A DNA stretch of 64,000 nt from Clavaria fumosa. Lineage: Eukaryota > Basidiomycota > Agaricomycetes > Agaricales > Clavariaceae. Positions 11,584 through 24,000 of the stretch are shown in pieces; within the stretch, counting starts at the first letter, position 1, and each line of letters opens with the position of its first letter. The notes under the pieces were generated by a model. That model was not told where the DNA came from and made no database searches. It saw nothing but the letters and a program-made list of their open reading frames with translations. The stretch covers positions 1,116,001 to 1,180,000 of the forward strand of contig OX637799.1 of assembly GCA_951802425.1 (NCBI GenBank), read 5' to 3'. The position numbers and the translations under genes were made by a program.

Positions 11584-12032
11584 AGTGGTGTAGTAGAAAA
11601 AGCCGCGTAAACGATATGCCGATATGCGGGTGGGAGTCGCATTTCAGGGACCATGCCACGAGCACGCTCCAACCGGCAAGACTGTAGTGAGCAAGAGCAA
11701 ATTATGACATACATATCAGAAGCACCAAGACTTCCGTCGCCGACTGTATATATTCCATCCCCAAAAGAAAGTGGGCGCCGAAACGAACAAAGATAAAGGG
11801 AGGCTCTCCAATGTTTTTTGCAATCCAGGTTTTGAGCGGGGATAAAAGTTGGGCATGTACCAAAACCAGCGCTCGAGGTGACGACAGACCGGTCGAAACG
11901 TATAAGGGTATCGCAATTACGATTTCCACGTGTAATGGAGTTGGATAAACAGAAAGCCGAAGAAAGAAGCCATGGGAAAGAAAGAGTGCGCAAAGAAAGT
12001 AGCTTGTCGGACGATGGGCAGAGACCTATAAA

Positions 12033-14228
12033 TCACAAACCGAGATCTGGGTCGTGTGCGGCATGAGCTTCCGTCGTCCCATGAGGGGTGCAGCGTAACG
12101 CACCCTCCAAAAGTCTCTGTCGTTCTGCATCGCTTATATTGCGAGTAGCACGTCTCGCAAGGAGCTTCTCAGTTCTATATTTCTCATATAGAACTTCTTT
12201 GGTATGGGTTTTCAAGATCTACAAGATTGTCATCAGCCTACGTCGCATGATCTTTACCGAAATCACGCACCTTCAAGTGCGTAGACAAAACAGCCGTTCG
12301 CAGAGCGGCGAAATCGCAATGGTTGGGATCCAGAACGTCAACGGTACCCCACCTAAACTTCCTCGTGAACACACCCTTGAGATCGTCCGGCGGGCCCTGG
12401 AGATACGTAAAGTTGCGCACAGAGGGCGGTCCAGGCGAATGGGCAGCCGTCGTGTGGCCAATCGATTCCGTGTGGTGCCCGTCCTCCGACGGGTCCTGCA
12501 CCGACGGAGACACGATCGAGGACTCCGCTCGTTTGCGCAGTCTGCCCACGTCGCCGGGAGCGATCAGCGCAAACGGCAGCAGCGAGTTCAGGTTCGTTTT
12601 CGCAATCAGGTGGGCCGAAAACCGGACGTTCGCAACGCTCTCCCGGTCTGTCGTATCCGGGGACCCGCTGTCCATGATGTCGCGCCGCGATTGGGACCGT
12701 GAAAGACGCGGGTCGCGGTGGCGCGACGGGCGCAGCTTGATCACGGGACGAGAAGGGCGCTCCTCGTCGTCGCTCGCATCCTCGTCAGTATCTCCCTCCT
12801 CGTCGACGGATCCGTCGACTGCCCTCCCATTTCCTTTGCCTTCAGGGGTCTCGTCCCGCTCATCAATGAACTCAACTCTCGGCTTCTTCAAAGCGTCGCG
12901 TTTCTTCTGTGCATCGCCCTTATCCGCCGTATCGAAGACGCCAAATCCAAGACCCGCATCTCGCAGTCCGGTGCGCACAGCGTCCTTGATCGCTGACAAC
13001 ATCTCGTCCGTCAGGGAGTCCGCGCGTCCGATGACGGGTAGCACGTTCGATCTCGCAGAAAGCCTGCGAATAACACGGATTTCAGCTGGAGACATGGTTA
13101 GTGGCTGGGATGCAGCCTCGTCGTCAGAGTCAAAATCATCCGAAGCGTTGTCTGGTACAAGCTCTGGGGGCCGGTAGGATATGGTCGCTTCTGAACGCGT
13201 CTTGGTCGGAATGGTCGACTGGGCACGCCTAGCAGCGGCTGTCATCACGGAAGAAGGGTCGATCATGTATATAATTCTAAGGGGGAAAATGATTCGAATC
13301 AAATGCGCGTGGAGAGGAAAGTACACACAAGTGAACATGTTGATCCCCTTTATTTTCACGAATGACTTTTGACTCCTAAAATGTACGCGAAGTAGATGAG
13401 CACGGCAAGCGTTTGTATTGCGAGACAAAGCGACACGTGAAGCGCACCTCGCTCATGGTGTCCGCGTATTGTGAGTCCAAGTACTTGATGATGCTGTTGA
13501 CCTGGCGCTCGAGCTTGAGCTCGCGACTTTCCAAGAACTCCAAACCAGGAGTGTCGATCACGCTGAACAGCACCCGTTCAAATCGGGACTCGCAAATCTC
13601 AACGCAGGCGGTTTGAATAGTATGCGTGTGCTTGATTGGCGCGTGGAGAAAGCGTTCCATCGCGGCGCGCTGGTCGACGGTAGCGGTAGGGGATATCTCG
13701 GCGGTCTCCAACAGTAACCGTAGCAATGACGTCTTTCCTGTACCTTGACCCCCTACCACCTACACGTAGAAGAGTATCAGGAGATAGGGGGGGGAAGAAA
13801 GGGGTGGTCAAGAAAGGTACGCGTACCATAAGATTGAACGTGGGCGGAATGCGGGTCCTACGCTGGCCCTTGCGAGTCGTAGGCGTCGTGGGGTGGGACG
13901 ATTTCCAGTTGTCGAAGGCGGAAGGTTGTGTGGGCATGTAGAGGGAGGAGATAGTGGCCCCGTTGGCAGCTTTCCCTATAAACCCACGAAAGGGTTTATG
14001 GAAAGGAATGGGGGCACTGTTGACGGTCGAAAGAGACGTTTTGGCCGCACCTTGGTAAGAGGGAAGATCTGCGGGGAGTTCCCGAATGGAGGCAACGTCG
14101 ATGAGGTTTTCGGGCCATGAGGAGAAACCTTGTGCAGTGACCTCCGGAAGAGAAGGTGAAGTGGGGAGATGAGCGTCGTCATCGCCCTGGTCTTTCTTGG
14201 CGGACTTGCGGCGAGAAAACGAAAACAT
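12033..14228 (-). CDS. Septin-like GTPase, paralogue 1
   Basis: Exons 12033..12218, 12271..13276, 13329..13375, 13448..13759, 13827..14228; 650 aa. P-loop GGQGTGKTS (G1), DTPG (G3) and a G4-like GRAD where canonical septins have AKAD. A septin-type HVHLIIYMID strand is encoded across the 47-nt exon. The C-terminus is the septin signature LKTHTKEVLYEKYRTEKL followed by a short helical tail. A long acidic, Ser-rich insert sits between the switch II region and G4, and a second one (DEEGDTDEDASDDEE) after it. The start MFSFSRRKSAKK matches the basic N-terminus expected before a septin G domain. It is the paralogue of the gene at 16285..18109, with matching intron positions. Convergent with ARO7. 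Probably membrane- or cytoskeleton-associated; GTPase activity unknown. Confidence 0.85.
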
Positions 14229-14900
14229 ATAGGAGGAGATGGGAGGAGGAAGAGGGAGGGTGAGAAGGTTGGGTGTTTGTGTGGTGGCGAAGACGTCCTC
14301 GGAAGAATCTGATTTCCTTCGAACGGATGGGAAAAAAGGGAGGAAAAAAGCAAAAGGGAAAGAATGTGGAGAATTAGGTTGACTAGCTGGGCGCCGAGCC
14401 GTGCAGCCTATGGGATGGGATACAGACGAATGTACTGCCAAAAAAAAAAAAAGCGGACCCGTCCCTGCGCAGATGCCCGTGCAGACGTGGGACTGACTGT
14501 AGGAGGTGGGGAGTGTTGGCTGTGTGTGTGTGTAAAAACAGGAATGGACTAAGCGGGGAGAGAAAGGGTTGAGTTACAACTGTATGATTATGTAATCTAA
14601 TGGCACGTGACACCATTTTTCTATGAGGTGGTCGGTCGGTAAGGCGACTGTCATTGGTGGGTAAATTATCAAAAAATATGACAACAAATCGAAGTCGAGG
14701 CTACGGTGCAAGGGCTTGCTTTTGAAACTGTGATACAACATAAACAATAGGTCGGGACTCCGAGGTGACTCAAAAACAGGGAAGCTCAGATACTGTACTA
14801 GTCGGCATATGCGATGTGTGGGGAGGTACAACCCAAGGCTTGGGGGGATGGTGACAAAACAGATAATATGAAGCAACAAAACAAGAAAACAACCAAAATT

Positions 14901-16262
14901 TCAAGGTATAGCGGGCAGCGAACCGCCATTCCCACCGCTGCTATCGTCGACTCGCACCTTCTTCTGCGGGAGCACCGCGTCCGACTCGTCCATCGGTCTT
15001 TTCAAGTCGACCCCGCCACCTCCGCCGTCTTCCGTCCCCGCTCGTCCTCCGTTCCGATGATGATGCTGTTGTTGGTGCTCTTGGTGATGATCGTCATACC
15101 CTTCGGGCCCTATTTTGTTATGCAAACCCATCCCTATCGGTGACGGGGACGTCGGGAGAGGTGCAGGGGGAGATCCCAACGGCGCCGCCGGGGAAGACTC
15201 AATCCGCGATGTCGATGCCCGTCGCTGCATCTTCTTTGTGTTTTTCGCCCATTGCCCATTGGGTGCATTGTTGTGCATGTAATTGCACAACAAGGACCGC
15301 CGTGCACAGCTTGAGCAAGTCGGATGCACACCGTCACATTTCGTCTTGCGAGCTAAGAACAGAATACGCGTCAGCCTCTGTTATACCAATTAACCGAGCG
15401 CGGGGCGCCACACTGGGCAAAATACATGAAGAAATAAAATAATAAACGAACCTCGGCAAAAATCGCAAGCCACTACTTTCGGACCCACCGCTTTCACACC
15501 CGACGCCGACTGGCGACTACGCTTACTACTAGTGCTGTTGCCATACAGAGTCACCGCCCGCCGTCTCTGCGCCGCCTGATCCAGTGTCGTCGACGATGAC
15601 GACCCCGGCATCATCGACGGGAGCGACACCGCACTCGTCGGTGACTCGTCCCGTGGCAACGACAGCGTCGCAATATGCGGCAGCTCGTTGTCCTTGAACA
15701 GCCGATTCGCCATCGTCGACGGCCCCGCCGACCCCCGACTAGCCTCCTCCTTCACCACGGGAGTCCGCAGCAAAGAAGGCGGCGGCGGCGGCAGCAGCGG
15801 CGGCGGGGGCTGCTGCTGCGACTGCTCCTCAAGCCGCTCCGGGTACGGCTCCGCCTTCATCTTTTCCGAGTGCGACGGCCGGCGCGACACTGGTAGCGAG
15901 GGGACCTCCGGTGACTGCGACGTTTTGGGGTGGGGGTGGCTCAGCTCCGCCGCCGAGCGGTTGCCGTCGCTCTCAATCTCGCTTTCGTCGGCGCCCGCCT
16001 TGCGCTGGCGTGCGTTCGCGCCGCTCCGCCGCCTGCTGTGCGGCATGTAATCACATGGGTTCGATCGCTTGATGCATTGACTGCAAGCAGGACGGCCCCC
16101 GTCACACTTAAGCTTGCGGGCTGTCCTCATAGTGGGTCAAGGGTCTTGATGATGCTGGCATCACAGGACCAACTCACATCGACAGAAGTTGCACGCCACA
16201 GTGATTTTTCTGGTCCCTGGCCGGGATGATCCTGTGTCGGTGAGAGAGCACCCGTTCAGCAT
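14901..16262 (-). CDS. Zn2Cys6 transcription factor with two zinc clusters
   Basis: Exons 14901..15352, 15452..16120, 16178..16262; 401 aa if it starts at 16262. The first cluster spans the first intron: CNFCRSRKLKCD...CSQCIKRSNPCDY. A second complete cluster spans the second intron: CDFCRARKTKCD...CSSCARRSLLCNY. Both introns interrupt the cluster at the same place (after CxFCR), so one domain is a duplicate of the other with its intron. Between them lies a Pro/Ser/Glu-rich linker; after them a His/Gln/Gly-rich tail. Two DNA-binding clusters in one chain is atypical for the family. Its ATG lies only 22 nt downstream of the upstream septin-like gene's stop, and a frame-preserving intron (16232..16322) could fuse the two genes. 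Confidence 0.75.
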
Positions 16263-16284
16263 CCGCTCCCATTCACGCGATGTG

Positions 16285-18109
16285 TCACAAGAAGATAGGG
16301 AGGGAAAAGGTGGGGCACTGACTTGAATACACAACGGTTCCTCTGTTGGAAGTCGAGTCAGCGCGTACCTGGCCCACGACCGCCCCACGATGGTCACCCA
16401 TCTGCATGTCGTGAGGCAGTGAAGGCGGCGGATGTCGGTTCATAGCAGAATGTGACGAGGAAGTCTCGATCCCAAGCATTGGATGCGACGTATGTGAATG
16501 TGTGGCAGGGAGCACACGCGTACTCGTGGCCTGCCCGAGGTGACGAGGGAGCGCATGATTGCTAGACGGCTGGCGATGCGTGAGGTATTCCATGCAACCT
16601 ACTCTGAACTTGTCAAAGAGATATTCCCTAGTGTATTTTTGGAGGGTCTGCGGTTCGAAAACGTGGTTGGGATCATCAAGGCACAGCTCATCAAAAGGTG
16701 TAAAACGGATACCTGCATATGATGAAACATGGCATTGCGGAAGGGTAGAAAATCACTGTGGTTTGGGTCCAACACATCCATGGAGCCCCACCTATAGCTC
16801 CTCACGAAGCGGCCGCGCACAATTTTTGAGGGACTGATAGAGTTAGGAGAAGGGGTATACTGGCGAACAAGTTGCTCTCGTGAAAGGGGTATCCTGGCAA
16901 CTCCATCGCTGTGGGAAAACACATCCGGAGAAATGAGAGCGTAGGGGAGCCGCAGAAACGAAGGATTGGCTGGCGAGGAGGAAGGCGACGACGATGCGGA
17001 ACCGCTGTTGGTATTTGGATAGCCGTTGACGACGTCGCCGTTCATGCCAGAATGCGGGTGCTCGGCGAGGTCGTTGTGATGCTGGAACGGAGAGTGGCCA
17101 TCGATGTCAAATATACCGAAGCCAATGCCAGCCTCGGCCAGGTCCCTACGGACGGCCATCTTGACGGCTGCCAGACGTTCGTTGGTCAGCGTATCTGCAC
17201 GGGCGATGACGGGTAGCACATTGACTCGCGCAGAAAGCCGCCGGATGGTGCTGATTTCCGCTACGGGAAGAGTAGGGCGACAGAGCAATGGGTTAGTAGT
17301 TACAGGAGGTTCCAGGATGACGGTCTCTTGCTCGGCCTGTGAAAATGAAGTAGTACGGGCTCTGTGAACTGGTGGTGCTGGTGGTGCTGGGACTGATGGA
17401 GGTACAATGAAATCAGGGTCCAAAAAGTAAATACACCTGGAAATGGGGGTATCAGGCAAGTACGCCGGATGGCCACGAAGGCGCCCACTGACAAGTGAAT
17501 AAAATGGTCTCCGGTTTGGGCTTTCCAGTCCTACGATACGTGGGCAAGGGTTAAAAAGCGGAAGAAAAAGCGGAAGAAAAAAAAATAGATGAGAATAAAA
17601 CATGTAGGAGTGAGGAGAAAGACACTGACGTCGTCGACGCCCTCTGCAAGCCTAGAATCGATATGCCGAAGCATGTCCACGACCAGCCGATCGCAGGCTG
17701 TCTCGTCTCGGAAGTCAAGTGAAGGGGTGTCGATAAGCGAGAGGGTCAAACGCTGTGGACGATCGTTGCCCTCGAGGTCGAGGTTTATGTCGATAGCAGC
17801 GGAACGGATATGGGATGTATGGCCACTGCAGCCGCGCACGAACTTGGCTACGGAGCCGAGCTGGTCCTTGGTGGCGAGCGGGGAGATGTCGCAGGTGTCG
17901 AGTAAAAGGCGTAGAAATGAAGTTTTACCGGTCCGCTGGCCGGCGACCATGATGGTATAGACATTGCAGCGACCTGACTCTTGGGGTGGGTCGTCAATGC
18001 CGTTGTTGTTGGGAATAGGATGCGCCTGGAGTGTAGGGGAACCGGCGGAGTTGTCTGGAACGGAGCGATCGTCGTCGACGCGAGATGGACGCTGTTCGAT
18101 GATCTCCAT
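16285..18109 (-). CDS. Septin-like GTPase, paralogue 2 (possible fusion to the downstream Zn2Cys6 gene)
   Basis: Exons 16285..16647, 16713..17436, 17493..17530, 17630..18109; 534 aa if it ends at 16285. G1 is AGQRTGKTS. G3 is degenerate (DTPS instead of DTPG). G4-like ARAD. The strand HFIHLCIYFLDP is assembled across a 38-nt exon exactly as in paralogue 1, and VLPVIARADTLTNERL and RWGSMDVLDPNHSDF are shared with it. The C-terminus reads LQKYTREYLFDKFR, the septin terminal helix, then continues 100 further residues of Ser/His/Pro-rich sequence to a stop inside what could instead be an intron. If 16232..16322 is spliced out, the frame runs into the Zn2Cys6 domains. Loss of the G3 glycine suggests reduced GTP hydrolysis. 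Confidence 0.75.
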
Positions 18110-19425
18110 ACTCTAAGCCAGGGGAAACTGGGGCGGAGAAGCCCCTGCTGGCCCGGGATAGAATTTTGAGACGATGCTGGTAAGGGAAGAAGGGGCGAAG
18201 AGCCGCAGCGGGGTTATCAGCGCGCCTAGGGGGAGAAAAGATGGACGGATCCGTGTAGCTCTGCTGCTGTGAAAAGGAAGGGGGAAAAAAAAAAAAAAGA
18301 AAAAGAGAGAAAAACAGGACACGCACCAGAACCCAGAACCAGAACAAAATATCACCGAACCAAATCACCGCCGTCGCACCGAACGGAACTCACACTCACA
18401 CAACCCTACCTTACCCTACCCACCCAACCAACCAATACACACACTCAACTCCTTGCAACTCGTTCGGATGCAAAAAAAAAAGGGAAGAGACTCAGACACG
18501 ACCTTTGGTAAAGGGAAAATAAAACTACGAAATCAGCCTTAAAAAGACCCACCAACCTACCAAAAGACCCACCCCCGCTCAGGTTTACAACATTATCAAA
18601 TTCCGCTCATTTATTTCACCGGGATAAGCCATTCCGTTCTTACCCCGTAGTAATCATCATCATCTTGTCCTGTCCTACAACTATGAATTAAATTATTTAT
18701 TTTTATGTCGTCCCTTCCCCCCCCCCGGGCGGGCGGATATATAAACATCTCTGTGTCCCTTGATGTAAGGGTAAACACGGAAGCGACACGTAACACTGCA
18801 ACCCTTTCGGAGAACACCTGGCTTAGCAACGGGGACCATCAACCATGTCGTAAGGGAGTGAAAGCGGTCCTTTGCGGGCATTTGAGTGGCCAACGTGTCT
18901 AACGGGTCCTTCTAACACCTCCCCCCCTCCCTGTGTAGAACAGCCGCTGAAAATCCCAAATCGTTCACATCATCATCATCTTCGTCGTCGTCGTAGTGGT
19001 AGTAGTAGTAGTCGACAGTTAGAGTAAAAATATAGATTGTGTTCCCCGTTTGTTGTTCCCATCCATCCCGGGTTGAATGATTCCATTCTAACCCCCCTCC
19101 CCTCTTCCCTCTCCCGCGCCCTTTCTGCAACGGATCTTCAGCTCCATTACTATATCGGCGTCGCGCGCGTGTTGCTCGATCTGCCGTCAGCGTCGGTTCG
19201 GACTCGCACGCCTCTCAGGGCATCAACCATCGGCAGCAGCCTCGGTCCTGGTCCGCAATATATCGACGTTTGAGCTTCGCCTCCCCTTGGCCGTTCCCTC
19301 GGGTCGTATGACCCTTTGAGTGGGCGCTCATCTCTTCGGGCGGGCTGCCGTCTCCGATGGTCGTCCCTTGCGCATCAAAACATCATGCGATCCGCGGTTC
19401 CACCACCACCACCCTGCGCGCTCTA
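18110..19425. other. Intergenic region with homopolymer and microsatellite tracts, no gene seen
   Basis: Between the start of the septin-like paralogue 2 (promoter side) and the stop of the second Zn2Cys6 gene. It holds A-tracts near 18279, a C8-10 run near 18719, and CAT/GTA microsatellite (about 18967-19015). No open frame here shows a recognisable domain. Confidence 0.5.
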
Positions 19426-21098
19426 CTACCCGGGTGGTTGCTGCTGCTGCTGCTGTTGATGTTGCTGATGATGATGATGCTGCTGCTGCTGCTGCTGTGG
19501 CTGCTTCCCCTTGTTCTTCGCAGGTCCCCGTCGCCCAGGAGCGGGCGCGTATTCACACTCCTGCTCTCGCGTACTGCAATTCGAGCACGTCGGTCGGTTC
19601 CCGTCGCAGCGCAGTTTTCGCCCTATGTGGGGTGGCGCGCAATACATCAACATATAAAACACACCCCCATTTTTTATTTCCCTATCGCGTCAAAGCAACG
19701 AGGCACGCACCTCGGCAGAAATTGCATGCTATTTCCGTCTTTGAGCGCTTAGATACCCCAAATTCGCCCGCGTCACGCTTTTTCTTCCCACTCCGCTTCC
19801 CGGCATCCTCGTAGCCGCTGAGCGTCGAGCCTTCCCCAGGTGAAAGCAACAGCGGAAAGTCATGCGCTCCTTGTATAGGGCCTGTACTCGTTCCAGAGTG
19901 GCCCGGGCTAGAGCCGTAATCTTCGTGCCCGGATCCTCGAGAACCTAACACCCGATATGAAGAAGTGCCCGAGATGGACTCTTCCGCCGCCGCAATTGAC
20001 AGTGCGGGCAGGTGGTGCCGCGATCTACTTGCTAGTTTATCGGGATGTGAACACACGGCGAACGATGCAATAGAGTATCCCCAAATCGAGGTGGCACCTA
20101 CATGACGGATCGGAATAATACGGTAGACTCTCCGCCCTCAGCCGACTCGGCCCAGGTATCGGCTGAATATTCGGCGTGGATCGTGCCCGCGTCATCCACG
20201 GCTCCTCGTCTCCGTGATGTGCGGGCAGCGGCTGGGCGTACGCGACGCGTCCCATCTCGGGCATGTGCGACGTTCCTCGCGTCCTGGTCGCCTGCAGCGG
20301 AGGTAGACGTCGTGTCTCGACAAAGGAAGGAAGAATACCAGCTTCCCCTTGTTGTCTTTGTTGCTGCTGGGATGGTGGTGGTAGTGGCTGCGGCAGTGGC
20401 AGTGCTTGGGAGTATGACATCCGCCCTCGCACCTCCTGCGGTGGGCTGCGTGTGAGGTCCCTGCTGCCCTCGCCGAGAGCTCCATAGGGCCGGAGATCCA
20501 GCTCGGTTGGCACAGACAGACGGTGAGGCAAACCGCGGGCGAAAGGCGGCAGGGGCGACGCGGACGCGCCGCGATACGCCATGTCGTACCCCGCCGACGC
20601 GCCCCCTGCGACGACGCGGGCGCCCTCGGGGAAAGGCTCTCCCTCGCTCCACGACGCCTCGTACCGCCGATGGCCGATCGGCGGCTGTGTCTGCATGTGT
20701 GGAAGCGGCAGCTCGTGCCGCGGCGCCCCGCCCGGCGCCGACGACGTCGACGGCGCTTGCTGGGGCGCGCCGCGATCGCGGCTGTGATCGTATGTGTGCG
20801 CCGTCCTGGGCCGCTCCGCCATCGCCGGCCCTGGGGTGGCCGAAGTCGATGGCGGGAACGCGCCAAGATCGAAGGTGAGATCGTATCGGTGTCCTGGTGT
20901 CGCCTGACGCTCCCTCCCAGCGGGCCCGCCGGCGCCGTCGTCTGGTGGCGGCTCGTCTCGTTCGTGGCGGAATCGCATCCTGAGGATGTCGGGCTGGTGG
21001 CCGTGCAGGTCGCTCGGTGATAGGGGCGCAGACAGCAAGGCTGGCTGTAAATTCTTCGGAAGTGAGCTCCCTCTCTTCCGGCGACCCCCTTCGTCCAT
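19426..21098 (-). CDS. Zn2Cys6 transcription factor with C-terminal zinc cluster and polyQ/H tail
   Basis: Exons 19426..19622, 19711..20031, 20102..21098; 504 aa. A long Pro/Arg/Gly-rich, probably disordered N-terminal region precedes a single Zn2Cys6 cluster close to the C-terminus: CNFCRGRKLRCD...CSNCSTREQECEY. It is followed by a basic linker and a glutamine/histidine run coded by CTG/ATG-type triplet repeats. The intron lies after CNFCR, the same position as in both clusters of the gene at 14901..16262, which points to common descent. The ATG at 21098 (MDEGGRRKRG) is the first in the frame. DNA-binding regulator; targets unknown. Confidence 0.85.
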
Positions 21099-24000
21099 AG
21101 AGCCAAAGAAGTTTTTCAAAAGGAGAAAATCCTTTCGTTATCTGCGCCTGGATGAGCTTCCCTTGTTTTCAAATTCTCTGATGGCAAGTTTATGACGGTG
21201 TGCGACAGGCCTCGAGGTTCCGGGGAGTAAAAGACCCAACGAGCGTTGAACCTTGTATGATTTGTTCCGAATCGTCGACGGGTGAGTCGGAAGAGCGCAA
21301 AGGTTAGGTTGGTCGAGGTTTGCGGAAGGAAAACGGCGGGAGTGAGACCCTCCGAGGGATTCTTCCGTCTTCAACATGACGGGCAACACCCAAACCAAAA
21401 AAAAATCGACCAAAAAAAAAAAAAAAAGGAAAGAAAAAAAAAGGGAAACAAGTAAAACAGAATCTTGAATAGTATAATCGTTCACAACGCCTTCTTCGAC
21501 TCAGGAGCTCTCTCGTGCCTGGTCATTCCCAACCGTGTGACAGTAAAATGTAAAATATTAGCAACCCAAGGGTTAAGAACGAGCGATGATTGGGCCGAAA
21601 CGGTCTCAATAAGGTAAACACAACAGCGCTTTCCCCTCTCTCTCCCCCCTCCCAGTTTCGTAACATTTCTGATATCTCAGGGCTATAGCCCTTGCCATTC
21701 ATCTCGTGCTCGTGTCGTTGTCTCAGTATTATGTATTATTGTTTATTTCTACTGGGAAGGGGGTCTTGCTCTTTATTGGCGGTCAAGGGCGCGGGAAGCC
21801 AATCAGGCATCCAATCGGGTTAAGAGTGCCTGGCCCCAGCTGTCTATCTTAACAGGTAAAACCTACGCCTACCACACACGCGCCCATCTGATCATCATCA
21901 CCTGAAAAAAAACCATTACCCACCCGCACGTGGAGGAACGATCGTCAGAAACAGCGCTCGTTTCAAGCAGACGTGATGGGACAGGAAAAGAAGGCCTCCA
22001 TTACATTGGGATGGCTGGCGCGTGGTTGCCCCCCCCCCCCCCCAGATAAGGGCGGAGTCGGTCGGTCGGATCAGCTGACAAGTCAAGTTTCAATATCGAG
22101 TTGTTTGAAACATTCCCAACGGATCGTCGAAAAAAAAAAAAAAGAAGGGATTTCTAAGGCACCATACGTCCCCCTAAAATTATGGAAACAAAGGCTCGTG
22201 GTTCAGATGAGTCGTAACCCGAACAAAGTCGCAGCTTGTGTCTTGTCCTGTCTGAGCAAAGCGCGCCCCCTACGGAGGGGAAGGCCCACAAAAAAAGAAA
22301 AGGGTTGGATCTTGCGATCAGACTCCGCAATGCCATGTGCGCGAGTCCCTTGCTCTTGATGTTCCCCCTCGAGCTCTCTAAAAACACATTCACAAAAGGG
22401 CCTGCCTGGCGCGTGAGCCTAAATGCCAAATGCCCATTTCGGTATAGTTCCAACAAGGATGAACCAAATGGAGAAAAAAAAATGAGAGAAAGAACGGGTC
22501 TCAAGTCACACACACAAAATAGGCCAACGCATCTGATCGAGCGGGTGAGAAATTTCAGATGGCCGTTGTCTAGACTTCCCGCGGTCCGCTATTCCGCTAT
22601 GTCCAGACCTTAGGCGACCTGCGAATTACTCTAGTTCGCAAGCCCTGACCCGCAGAGTTACGCTACGGTATGTACCCATAATTAATCCTTGAAATTGAAA
22701 TTGTTCGACCCGAGGAACTTGACCTGAATTAGAGATATTAGTCAGCAGTCATTTCTAGCGTACGAACACATCGCCATGATGCAAGGTGAGAGGTATCAAG
22801 AGCGTCGGGGGCAAAATTTCTTCGTCTCAGGGTGCATATTTTCTTGCCACTAAGATCTTTGTTTACCACCCGAAGATGCGCCGAAGAACCTGTGATGGAC
22901 ATTGGAATAGGTATAATAGGTATGGCTACAACACGAGTAGGCAAAGGAAGGATCAAGCTGCCATAGACTGGCGCCAGTCAGGTCTGGTAGCAACCGCCGC
23001 GCCTCCGATCGCTCAGAAGATCAAACTGGCCGCGCCGATCTACCAAGGCTATGTTTTATAGCACTGATGGCATCAAGAGCGCCGAGGCTTTCAGTCGTTG
23101 GCGTCGTCACGCCGCGTAGCCGAGGTACGTTGGTCTATCCATCTGTCTTATCAACGTCACCCCACCCCTTCTCAGTCGGTTGATTATCTGTGGTCGAAAA
23201 TAACGAAGCTAATTCAGGCCCGTGATTTTTCGTCGATGCTCTTTGTCGCCGTTGAAACCTCTCCTTCACCAAAGTAATTGGCGCCCCTTAAGCTCGGCCA
23301 GGCGGTCAAGGTATCGGCTCCAAATCCAAGCGCCGCCGCGTACCAATTCTGCACCGTTGGGATCAGCGATGGGCCTCGTTCCAGTCACGTGACGTCTTTT
23401 TTGCGAACCAGTTCGCAATCGCCGCCGCCGGCCGTTTGGTTGGATGTTTCGTCGTGCCAAGGCTGCGACAAGTGCTCTGGGTCGTTAGCTTGTCCACCAG
23501 CGGAAAAGAAAAACTATACGGGGCAAAAGTCATTCAATCAGTCGGTCCGACTTACTCGCCTAACAGTGGTGTTGATGGTGGAAGGACCTCCTGCGAATGA
23601 AGACTGCATCTAGACAGGGTTCAAGCTGTCGTTCAAGACGGCAGATCGCGGGGAGGGGAAAAAAAGAGCGGTAAAGCATGGACCGATAGTCTTGTCCATT
23701 CCTGGTGCACAGAGTATCAGCAAAATTTCTAATTGTCTCCACAACTAACTTGCCGGTAATTCACTCTCACTCAGTTCCAAAACCAGGATGTACTGTATAC
23801 TGACCGTACAGCCACCCACTATGGCGAGCGCCGCATTGAGCGGGTCCCACAAACGCGGTGCTGATATCCATCGCAAACTCTGTAGGCGACTGCAACAGAC
23901 AAGACTCGCCGTTGCCGGGCTGGGCGGGAGCTATGTGATGGAGAACGTGCACAAGACGGGCGGCATTTCCAGCGAGCACTTAGTCACATCGAACACCTAG

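Noticed and set aside
12323..13177. 284-codon + strand frame opposite the septin-like gene
   Set aside because: Antisense shadow of the acidic, Ser-rich insert; no homology features, and it conflicts with the well-supported minus-strand exons.
16285..16593. Separate small gene starting MEYLTHRQP
   Set aside because: The frame is continuous with the preceding septin terminal-helix exon (..KYTREYLFDKFRVGC), so the Met is internal to the septin-like gene.
20192..21106. Long alternative frames on both strands across the second Zn2Cys6 gene (e.g. 304 codons)
   Set aside because: Shadows of GC-rich codon usage; only one frame contains the spliced zinc cluster.
23788..24000. Short open frames on both strands in the 21-24 kb interval (e.g. 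MASAALSGSHKRG on the + strand)
   Set aside because: No splice-supported extension, no recognisable family and frames open on both strands; left as part of a gene-poor interval.
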